A stretch of 25,939 nt of DNA, taken from positions 1-25,939 of IMG/VR virus record IMGVR_UViG_3300027963_000296. One strand, 5' to 3'. The position numbers and the translations under genes are program-made. Shown piece after piece: positions 1-9,000 of this stretch. The first letter of the stretch is position 1. Every line of letters begins with the position of its first letter. The notes below the pieces were generated by a model. The model ran no database searches. It saw nothing but the letters and a program-made list of their open reading frames with translations, and was not told the DNA's origin. Origin of the DNA: a virus.

Positions 1-48
1 GACCTTCATTTTTGGTGGGAGCAACCAAATAACCATTGGAAATCTTAA
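1..48 (+). CDS. 3' end of an upstream gene (partial, frame uncertain)
   Basis: The window opens inside a presumed plus-strand gene. The first frame gives 15 codons rich in Trp, His and Asn and stops with TAA at 46-48. The second frame is also open and stops with TAA at 50-52. The third closes at 30-32. Frame one uses codons more typical of the window, so I prefer it weakly. Fifteen codons are too few to identify a product or prove coding. Confidence 0.3.
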   Translation, partial: DLHFWWEQPNNHWKS

Positions 49-55
49 ATAAATA
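48..55 (+). promoter_or_regulatory. T4-like late promoter upstream of speD
   Basis: AATAAATA is an exact match to NATAAATA, the consensus for late promoters of T4-like phages (TATAAATA in T4). It starts 30 bases before the proposed speD start, in a short intergenic gap. AT-rich DNA gives chance matches. Matches in three other gaps at similar distances (11422, 15384, 20462) support it. Confidence 0.55.
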
Positions 56-77
56 AAATTTCGTGGAAATATAAGAA

Positions 78-419
78 TTGAAACAGTTTTCGATGGGCAA
101 TCACCTTCTTTTGGAGGTCTATGATGTGGAACACAACCTCCTAAATGATGGAATTGCCCTTCATGGAGTCATGGAACGTGGTATTCAACGTGCTGGAATG
201 ACAATTTTGAATATTTTTCAGCACTGTTTTCATCCTCAAGGTCTAACAATTGTGATTGCACTCTCAGAAAGTCATGTTTCTTGTCATACATGGCCTGAGG
301 AAGGTTGTATTGCGATAGATGTTTATACTTGTGGTGAAGGAAATCCAAAATTAATAGCATTAGAACTGTTGAAGTATCTTAATTCGGAAAATTATAAACT
401 TCGTCAGTTAGATCGTTAA
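78..419 (+). CDS. speD: S-adenosylmethionine decarboxylase proenzyme (bacterial/archaeal class 1 type)
   Basis: SpeD is a pyruvoyl enzyme that removes CO2 from S-adenosylmethionine to give the aminopropyl donor for spermidine synthesis. The protein is 113 residues and carries the family landmarks: MGNHLLLEVYD near the N-terminus, the self-processing site SESH with the presumed pyruvoyl-forming Ser at 65, His70 in CHTWPE, and Cys85 in DVYTCG. These correspond to Ser63, His68 and Cys83 of the Thermotoga enzyme. I chose TTG at 78, which has a GTGGAA stretch about 9 bases upstream, because it gives the usual N-terminal length. The in-frame ATG at 93 would remove residues that align with family members, but it remains possible. 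No in-frame ATG lies upstream, since TAA occurs at 72-74. speD is a known auxiliary metabolic gene of marine cyanomyoviruses. A late-type promoter precedes it. The family call is firm; the start is less so. Confidence 0.93.
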   Translation: MKQFSMGNHLLLEVYDVEHNLLNDGIALHGVMERGIQRAGMTILNIFQHCFHPQGLTIVIALSESHVSCHTWPEEGCIAIDVYTCGEGNPKLIALELLKYLNSENYKLRQLDR

Positions 420-423
420 ATAG

Positions 424-449
424 TTTAAGGAGATAGAAACCTCCTTAAA
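424..449 (+). terminator. Perfect 9-bp stem-loop after speD (terminator or RNA-stability hairpin)
   Basis: TTTAAGGAG (424-432) and CTCCTTAAA (441-449) are perfect inverted repeats around an 8-base loop, starting five bases after the speD stop. No U-run follows immediately; the next T-tract is at 457-461, inside the adjacent hairpin. It may therefore be a 3'-end processing or stability element rather than a strict intrinsic terminator. The left arm also contains a Shine-Dalgarno-like AAGGAG with no nearby start. Confidence 0.45.
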
Positions 450-452
450 AGT

Positions 453-476
453 TCTGTTTTTACAATTAAAAACAGA
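453..476 (+). promoter_or_regulatory. Perfect 10-bp stem-loop overlapping the ribosome binding site of the next gene
   Basis: TCTGTTTTTA (453-462) pairs perfectly with TAAAAACAGA (467-476) around the loop CAAT, and a further T-G wobble pair (452/477) is possible. The likely Shine-Dalgarno sequence AGAGGA (474-479) of the gene at 486 is partly inside the right arm. The hairpin could limit translation of that gene or, with its T-rich left arm, act together with the preceding hairpin. Confidence 0.4.
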
Positions 477-485
477 GGAACTAAA

Positions 486-725
486 ATGGCATTTTACCAA
501 GTTGATCAAGATAAAAATTATATGAGAGAGATGTGGGGAACATCAAAACTCATTACAGATACTGATAAAGAAAAACCAAAAAGAGTTATTCAGGAGATTA
601 TGCACGATTTTGCACCAAAGCACGATCTAAAGAAACAAACTGAATTGCACGAAAGAATTAGAAATGATGAAGATTATGATGATTGGGACTATGGAACTGA
701 ACCAACATACGGAAAAATAATCTAA
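486..725 (+). CDS. Small acidic protein of unknown function
   Basis: This is a 79-residue protein that I do not recognise. Its middle is charged and probably helical (residues about 25-60, rich in Lys, Glu, His and Asp). The C-terminal 25 residues are very acidic and aromatic, with NDEDYDDWDYG. There is no signal peptide, membrane segment or cysteine. The start is supported by AGAGGA about six bases upstream of the ATG. It lies between speD and gp25. Small conserved genes of unknown role are common near the baseplate genes of T4-like cyanophages, so it could be a minor structural or assembly factor, but nothing in the sequence shows this. Confidence 0.75.
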   Translation: MAFYQVDQDKNYMREMWGTSKLITDTDKEKPKRVIQEIMHDFAPKHDLKKQTELHERIRNDEDYDDWDYGTEPTYGKII

Positions 726-763
726 AAAGTATTATAGATATATTAATCATGCTCATTGTTTAA

Positions 764-1162
764 ATGCTTAGTATTTCTAGAAGTTTTAAGGACATTAGTT
801 TGTCTTTTTCTAGACATCCAGTGACGAATGATGTTCTTGTATTAAAAAATGAGGATGCGATTAAAAAATCTGTTATTAACTTAATCAGAACTCGTATTGG
901 TGAGAGGTTTTTCAATAATTTATTGGGAACCTCTGTTGATAATTCTTTATTTGAACTTAATGGACCAGAAGTTTCGACAATACTTGATGAAGAAATTAAA
1001 ACAGTATTAAGTAACTTTGAACCAAGAATTGTAGTTAGAGAAGTAATGGTTGAGTCGATTGAAGATTCAAATGAATTAAATGTAAAAATTTCTTATGATA
1101 TTGTTGGACTTCCATTTCCTCTTCAAAATATAGAGTTTCTTTTACAACCAACTAGAATATAA
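764..1162 (+). CDS. 25: Baseplate wedge subunit gp25 (GPW/gp25 family)
   Basis: gp25 is a small wedge component of the contractile-tail baseplate, related to the lysozyme-like gpW/gp25 proteins that join wedge to central hub and sheath in contractile injection systems. At 132 residues it equals T4 gp25 in length as I recall it. Diagnostic features are the IRTRIGERFF segment (T4 has ITTRKGSRPF) and the strongly conserved EPR triad at residues 86-88, in SNFEPRI. It starts directly after a TAA, with no convincing Shine-Dalgarno sequence. Its stop overlaps the gp6 start by one base (TAATG), which suggests translational coupling. The gp25-gp6-gp7 order follows T4. Confidence 0.95.
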   Translation: MLSISRSFKDISLSFSRHPVTNDVLVLKNEDAIKKSVINLIRTRIGERFFNNLLGTSVDNSLFELNGPEVSTILDEEIKTVLSNFEPRIVVREVMVESIEDSNELNVKISYDIVGLPFPLQNIEFLLQPTRI

Positions 1163-3042
1163 TGTCCTTCAATAACTTTACCAATCTAGATTTTAATGAT
1201 TTACGTACTCAGATAAAGGATTATCTGAGATCGAATAGTAATTTCACGGATTTTGATTTTGAAGGATCTAATTTTTCAAGTTTAATTGATGTATTAGCAT
1301 ACAACTCTTATATTACTGCCTTCAATACTAACATGGCAGTAAATGAATCCTTTATTGATAGTGCAACTCTTCGAGAAAATGTAGTCTCTCTTGCACGTAA
1401 CATAGGATACGTCCCCAGATCCAAAAGTGCGTCAAAGGCAAAGGTTAGTTTTACTGTCAATACTACAGGGTTAAATTCAAAAACAGTTACTCTAAAAGCA
1501 GGAATCGTTGCTTTGGGTGCTGTTGAGAATGGTAATTATATATTTTCAATTCCAGAAGACATCACAGTAGTCGTTGATAATAATGGATTTGCAAATTTCA
1601 CAAGTATCGATGTTTATGAAGGTTCATATTTAACAAAGTCATATACAGTAGATAAATCACAAACAAATCAAAAATTTACAATTCCAAATACTGGTGTAGA
1701 TTCTTCTACAATTCGTGTAAAAGTTACTGGTGTTATTGCAGAAAAATATCAATCATATAAAAATATTTTTCAAGTAAATAAAAATTCAAGGATTTTTCTA
1801 ATACAAGAAATAGATGATGAGAAATATGAAATTTTATTTGGTGATGATATTATAGGAAGAAAACCAATTAGTGGAAGTACTATTTTTATTAGTTACATTA
1901 TTACAAATGGAAAAGAAGCAAATGGAGCAGCAAACTTTACTTTTTCTGGTATTTTAACTGATAATAATAGCACATCAATCACAAACAATATTTCCTTATT
2001 AACTACCATTCAACCATCTGAAAACGGTGATGATATTGAATCAATTGATTCAGTTAAGTATCTTGGACCTAGAGTATATGCTTCACAATACCGTGCAGTA
2101 ACCGCAAATGATTATAAAGGACTAATCCCATATCTGTTTCCAAATGTGGATACTGTGACGGCATATGGTGGGGATGAGTTGGATCCACCAGAGTATGGTA
2201 AAGTTTATATTTCAATCAAACCAAGAAATGGTAAATATCTTTCACAACTTACAAAAGATAGCATCAAAAAAGATTTAAGACAATATTCAATTGCTGGAAT
2301 TAAACCAGAAATTATTGATTTGAAGTATATGTATGTTGAGATAGACACGACAGTTTATTATGATAAAAGTACTACAATAGATTCAAATAATTTACAATTA
2401 AAAGTTATAAAAACTTTAGAATCATATAGTAAATCAACCGAGTTGAATAGTTTTGGTGGAAGATTTAAATATAGTAAAGTTTCTTCTTTGATTGATAATA
2501 CAAGCACATCTATTACTTCTAATATTACTAAAATTAAAATTAGAAGAGATTTACAACCAGAATATAATAAATTAGCAACGTATGAAATATGTTTTGGAAA
2601 TCAATTTCATATTAAGAAATTAAATTCTGATGGCAGAGGATATAATATCAAATCAACTGGGTTTACAGTAAAAGATACTAGTGGAACTTTGTATATGAGT
2701 GATGTTCCAAAAACTAATGAAACTGGAATTATATTTTTCTTTAAATTAGTTGATGGTTCCCCTGTAGTTGTAAACAATAATGCTGGAACCGTAAATTATA
2801 TGAGAGGTGAAATTAAATTAACTACAATAATATTCACATCATCTACTAGTACTGCTGGGATTGAAATTCAAGCGATACCAGAGTCAAATGATGTCCTTGC
2901 GTTAAAGGATATATACTTGGAACTAGATACAACTAAACTTAATGTAAGTGTTCTGGAGGATGTAATTACATCTGGTGAAAATACTTCAGCAACACAATAT
3001 GCGGTCACATCAAGTTACGTAAACGGAAATTATACAAGATAA
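1162..3042 (+). CDS. 6: Baseplate wedge subunit gp6 (baseplate J-like)
   Basis: gp6 forms the wedge backbone whose dimers close the inner ring of the baseplate. The protein is 626 residues, close to T4 gp6 at about 660. Its N-terminal block carries the expected sequence FDFEGSNFSSLIDVLAYNS followed by MAVNESFIDSATLRENVVS and GYVPRSKSA, matching T4 landmarks such as YDFEGS, LLAYN and GYLPTSKSA. The middle block SYIITNGKEANGAANF corresponds to the T4 stretch EYISTNGADANGAVGF. The C-terminal 150 residues are less conserved. The ATG overlaps the gp25 stop by one base, and a single base separates its stop from the gp7-like gene, so these three genes are probably translated from one message. Confidence 0.93.
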   Translation: MSFNNFTNLDFNDLRTQIKDYLRSNSNFTDFDFEGSNFSSLIDVLAYNSYITAFNTNMAVNESFIDSATLRENVVSLARNIGYVPRSKSASKAKVSFTVNTTGLNSKTVTLKAGIVALGAVENGNYIFSIPEDITVVVDNNGFANFTSIDVYEGSYLTKSYTVDKSQTNQKFTIPNTGVDSSTIRVKVTGVIAEKYQSYKNIFQVNKNSRIFLIQEIDDEKYEILFGDDIIGRKPISGSTIFISYIITNGKEANGAANFTFSGILTDNNSTSITNNISLLTTIQPSENGDDIESIDSVKYLGPRVYASQYRAVTANDYKGLIPYLFPNVDTVTAYGGDELDPPEYGKVYISIKPRNGKYLSQLTKDSIKKDLRQYSIAGIKPEIIDLKYMYVEIDTTVYYDKSTTIDSNNLQLKVIKTLESYSKSTELNSFGGRFKYSKVSSLIDNTSTSITSNITKIKIRRDLQPEYNKLATYEICFGNQFHIKKLNSDGRGYNIKSTGFTVKDTSGTLYMSDVPKTNETGIIFFFKLVDGSPVVVNNNAGTVNYMRGEIKLTTIIFTSSTSTAGIEIQAIPESNDVLALKDIYLELDTTKLNVSVLEDVITSGENTSATQYAVTSSYVNGNYTR

Positions 3043-3043
3043 G

Positions 3044-6000
3044 ATGTCGGAAATCAAAAGAGTAAAAATTCAATCTATTGTTGAATCGCAAATTCCAGAG
3101 TTTTTAAATGATGATTCACCACTTTTTAGAGAATTTTTAGAGCAGTATTATATTTCTCAAGAGCATCAAACTGGTGTTGTAGATTTAGCAGTCAATTTGC
3201 AACAATATAAGAGTATTGATAATTTCAATAACGAAACATTTTACAGCAAAGTTGGAATTTGTACCTTAGCAGAAGATGTAACATCTTTTGATGATGTGAT
3301 TGCAGTTAACCATACAATTGGATTTCCGCAAAAATACGGTCTATTAAAAATTGATGATGAAATTATCACATATACTGGTATTACTACAAATAGTTTTACT
3401 GGATGTGTTCGTGGATTTAGTGGGATAGACCAACATTCAAATAATGAATCTTTTGTATTTTCAAAAACAAATTCAGCACCTCACATTAAAGCAAAAACAG
3501 TAACGAATTTAAATTTATTATTCTTTAATGAAATATTTAAAAAGTTTAAAACTCAATTTTTACCTGGATTTGAAGATAGGCAATTTGTAAAAGGATTGAA
3601 TTTAAAAAATATTTTATCTAGAGCAAAAGATTTTTATACTACAAAAGGAACTGATACATCTTATAAAATTCTATTCAGCATTCTTTTTGGTAAAGATATT
3701 CAAGTCATTAAACCACAGGATTATATTTTAAGACCATCAGATAATAATTATTTGGTGACTAAAAATATTCTAGTAGAACAGATAGTTAGAGATGAAACAC
3801 TCAGAGTTAATGACTCTGATTTAAGAAAACAATTAAAAGGAAAAACTATATTTGAAATTTTAGGAAATGGAAAAACTGCTAGTGCTTCAATTTATAATGT
3901 AGAATATAGACCAGTAGATGATAGAGATTTGTATGAAATTTCTTTAGATTCTACTTCTTTTATATTTAATTTTGAACCTACAAAAAAAACAAATATTTCA
4001 GAAACTGTTACTGAAAATTCTACTTTCATTATAGTAGATTCCACAGTTGGATTTGAGAAAAGTGGTTCTTTGTTTATAAAAACATCAAAATTAGCAAATC
4101 CAATAACTTTAACTTATACAGACAAAACTTCAACTGAATTTCTTGGAGTTTCTGGTGTTATTGCGGATTTAAATTTTGGTGAAGAATTGGTAGAGGAAAA
4201 CTTTTTATATTCGTATCTAGATGATGGAACTAAAGTTGAATTTAGATTAATTAATATTATTGATACTATTGATTATTCTCAAACATCTAGTCTAAGAGTT
4301 GGAGATAAAATACAACTTTCTGAATTTGGAACTGATCTGAATGATAGAAAGGAATTTAATTTTTGGAATTATAATATACCAACAACACATAAAATAAAAT
4401 CCATTGTTGGTAAAAGAATATATTTTTACGATAAATTGACTTTTATTATTGGAGATAAATTTAACTTATTAAATCCAGATGATGAAAATGATAATGTTTT
4501 ATCAGCAACAGTAGAAGATTATGGTTTTGATGATACTGATGGATATTACGTCGATATTGATAAAACACCAATATCAACAAAAACTGAAATTAAAAAAATA
4601 ACCAGAAAAGCAAATAGCAATAATAACTATTTTTCATCAATTTCCATTTTACCAACAGGAGTACAGAATACTTATGTTGATTATGATTTTGATAATTTTT
4701 ATGTTACTTCTTCTGGATTGCCGAATGATACAATTTATTCAACAGACAGAAGAACAAACGTCACTAAAACCACAAATTCAAATTGGATTACTGATGTAGG
4801 GATTACAAGTGTATTAAATTGCCCTAATCATAATTTTTATACTGGGGAAAAAATTTATTATTCTTCTTCATCTAATTCTGGAATTAAAACCTCTACTTAC
4901 TTTTTGACAAATTTTGATAAAGATAATATTAAACTTTCTTATAGTAATACTGATTTATATACCAAAAATTATATTAAATTTTCAAATGTAGGAATCGAAG
5001 ATTCTTTTGTAAAATTAAATTATCAAAATAAAACGTTAGAACATCAGAAATTATTTAAAAAATTCAATTTAACTAAAAAAGAACAATTTTTTGATGACCC
5101 AGAAAAAAGAAAAACAATCAATAAAAAAATAGGTATTTTGGCAGATGGAGTTGAAATATTTTCAACCACTACTTTCCAAGATAATATTTATTACGGAAAA
5201 CTAGACTCTGTAAATGTTAATGCGTCAGGACAAGGATATGATGTAATTAATTTTTCTGGAATAACCGTTGAAGATAACTCTGGATCTGGTGCCATAGTAA
5301 ATGGTTGTATAACAGGAAGTTTAAATGAAGTAAAATTATTATCACCAGGAATTGGTTATCAATCAAAACCAAAAATCACTTTAACTGGTGGTAATGGTTC
5401 TGGTGCTGTATTGGAATCAAATTTAGTAAAAACAAGAATTACTTCAAATTTTAAAGCAACTAGTATATACAGCAATAGTATCATTTTTTCACAAAATCAC
5501 AATTTTGATAATTTTGAAGAGGTTTTTTATAACAAAAACTCAAATACTTCCATATCTCCTCTTATTGACAGTTCTTCATATTTTGTTGGAGTAACAAGCA
5601 CAACACAAATTAAATTATATAATACAAAAATAGATGCTATATCTGGAATTAATACTATTTCAATTAGTGGTATTGGATATTCTGGAATTCATAGTTTAAA
5701 AACATTAAATTCAAAAAATACAATAACAAAAATATATGTAAAGAATGGTGGTTCTGGATATTCAAATAGATTTGTAGCAGTTCCATCATTATTATCAGCA
5801 GATAATCAAACAGTTGGAATTAATACATTTGATGATTATATTTTTGCAAAAAATCATAATTTTAAAAACGAAGACTTAGTATTATACACAACATCAGGCA
5901 CTGTGGTGTCTGGGTTATCAACTCAAATCAATTACCATGTAACAGTAGTTGATGAAAATAAATTTAAACTATCACTTGCTGGAGTTGCTACAAATATTTC

Positions 6001-9000
6001 TAGAGAAAATTATATTAATAAAAAATATATAAGTTTTGATTCTATTGGTGTCGGAACACACAAATTTTCATATCCACCAATTCAAATTAATGTTGAGGCA
6101 ATTAGTGGAATTACTACTACAATTATAGAACCATCATTAGATCCGATTGTTCTGGGTTCTTTTGATAATATTTTTGTAGAAAATAGTGGAAGTAATTATG
6201 GAACACCAGATATTATTAACTTCCACAGAAGACCACTTGTTTCTGTAAGAAAACAAACATCAGAAGCATTATTAAAACCAATTATTTCTGATGGTTTGAT
6301 TGTTGATGTTCAAATATTAAATGCAGGAAAAGGATACGCAAATGATATAGACATCGTTGTTAGAAGTGAAAGTGGTAAATATGCCGAATTGTATCCAACT
6401 ATAGTAGATGGAAAAATAACTCAAATTTCAGTTATAAATTCTGGAATAAACTATGATAAAACAAATACAACATTAGATACAAAGAAAAGGGGTTCTGATG
6501 CTAGATTTGAAGGTAATGTATTTGAATGGCAAATAAATCAAATTGAAAAAAATAAGTCAATTATCAATTCTGAAGATGAAGGTATTATTATACCAAGCGA
6601 TGTTGATGAATTTGGATTACAATTTATAAATTATTATCCTTCTAAAAAATTAAGAAAAAATTTAAAGAATTTCATCAATAAAGAAGATGGAACAGAACAA
6701 CCACCAAAAGGAGCAATAAATCCATATCGTATTTTAGGATGGGCATATGATGGAAATCCTATTTTTGGTCCTTATGGCAAAATAAATGGAACAATCACAC
6801 AAATAAAATCAAGTTATAAGCAAACTAGTAAACCAGAAATAGATGGATTGATTAATTCGAATATAAGACCAAATTTTGATTCTGGGTTTTTTCTTCAAGA
6901 TTTTGTTTATAATAAAGCAACATCTGGAGGTCATTTGGATGAATATAATGGAATGTTTGTAAACAATAGTGATTTTCCAAATATTAATTATGGTTATTTT
7001 TTTACCATTGATGAAACAACACCACAATATCCATATGTAATTGGTTCTAATTTTAAAGATTTACCAATAGAAGAAAATTTTGAACCATCATTTAATCAAG
7101 AATTGAATTTTAATGATTTAGATATAGTAAGAAATACTGGTCCATATTATTTAAATTCTTCCTATGGATCTTATGATTTAATTAATAAAGTAGAATCAAA
7201 ATATAAACAAGAATTTATAGTAAAACAAATACAGTCCTCTGGTATAAACTCAGTATCAATTTATGATCCAGGCCAAGATTATAAACCAGGTGATAATATT
7301 ATTTTTGATGATTCTACTTCTGGTGGAACTGGGATATCTGCTGCAATTTCAAGAGTCGAAGGAAAGGAAGTTTCCAATATTCAAATTGGAGTATCTACTT
7401 TTTCTGGTGTTACTTTTATTACAAAGGGAACAAGAGTAAAAGGAATTACAGGAACACCTCACAATTTAATTACAAATGATGAAATTTTGGTTACTTCCAT
7501 TTCTTCTAGTCCTTATAATTACATTCAAGGATTTAAAAAAGTATTAGTAAATCAAAAAAGTGTTAGTTTGGTGAATGATGTTCCAAATCAGTCAAACACT
7601 GGAGTAACAACTTACCTCATTGTAAATGATGTTTCTGGGTTTGAAGTCGATAACTTAATTGGAATCAATACAGAAACTTTAAGAGTTATTGATATTTCAT
7701 CTTCAGAATCAAAATTATTTGTAAATCGATATCAAAATTATGCTGGAATTCATACTGCAGGCATTGTTTCTGTTATATTACTTCCAAATACATTTACATT
7801 TAATGCTTCACAATATGATGATGCTATCATAGAGAATAAAACCATTTATTTCAATCCCAGCAATACAATAGGAATAGGAACAAGTGGAACAAATTATTAC
7901 AAATTGGTTGGAGTTAAAACTGATTTTGGTACAATTAGTGCTGGAACCAGTTATATTGGAATTAATACTATTGCACTAAAAAATGGTGATTATGTTTCAG
8001 GAACTTATGTTTCTGGTATTACAACTATTGTAAGTATTGGAATTGGAAGTATCCAAATTTCATCAAATAATACTCTTGGTGGTGGAATTTTTACTACTAC
8101 GTATTCCATCCAAAGATCAGTATATGATAAATTCGTTCCATCTCGTTCAATTTATATACCAAATCACAAATATTACACAGGACAATTATTAACCTATAAT
8201 GTTGGATTGGGGGGGACCGGGATTGTAGTATCAAATACTGGTACAGGTTCTACATTTAGAATAAATCAAAATCAAACAGTATATGCAGTCAATTTGGGAA
8301 ATGATTATGTTGGTTTATCAACTTTAGGATTTACAACAACCACAGGAATTGGCACATCAAATAACTCATTATATTTCTTTTCACCAATAACAAATATTGG
8401 ATTAGCACATTCATTAACAACACAATATTCCAAAATTACTGGAACTTTTGAAAATTATTCTGTAACTGTTTCTACAGCACAAACACATGGATTACAGACA
8501 GATGATAAAATAAAATTTAATGTACTTCCAAGTTTTTCAAACACAATAAAATTAAGATACGACACTATACTTAGAAAAATTACAACAGATAAAATTGATT
8601 TTAATGCTTCTTCAGTTGGAGTAAATACACAAACAAATGAGATTACTATAACTGGTAATAAATTAAAAACTGGTGATAAAGTTGTTTATTATACCAATAC
8701 AAATACTGTTATTGGTGGATTGACCAATAACAATACTTATTATGTTCTAAAACAGAATCCAGATAAGATAAAGTTATCAAATTATCTTTATGATACAGCA
8801 GTTGGAACTTGTATTAGTTTTACAAATGTTGGTGTTTCTATTCATAGTATTGCTCTCATCAATCCACCAATTAGTCTCACACAAGGTGATGTATTAACTT
8901 TTGATTTGACTGATGCTTCTGGTATGGATTTGAGATTATATAAAGATCCAAATTTTTCTAAAGAAATTGAAAGTTTTAAATATTTGAATAAAAAATTAAA

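Noticed and set aside
415-422. Late-promoter-like GTTAAATA before the small gene at 486
   Set aside because: It has a mismatch to NATAAATA, overlaps the speD stop codon and is 64 bases from the next start, unlike the exact matches elsewhere.
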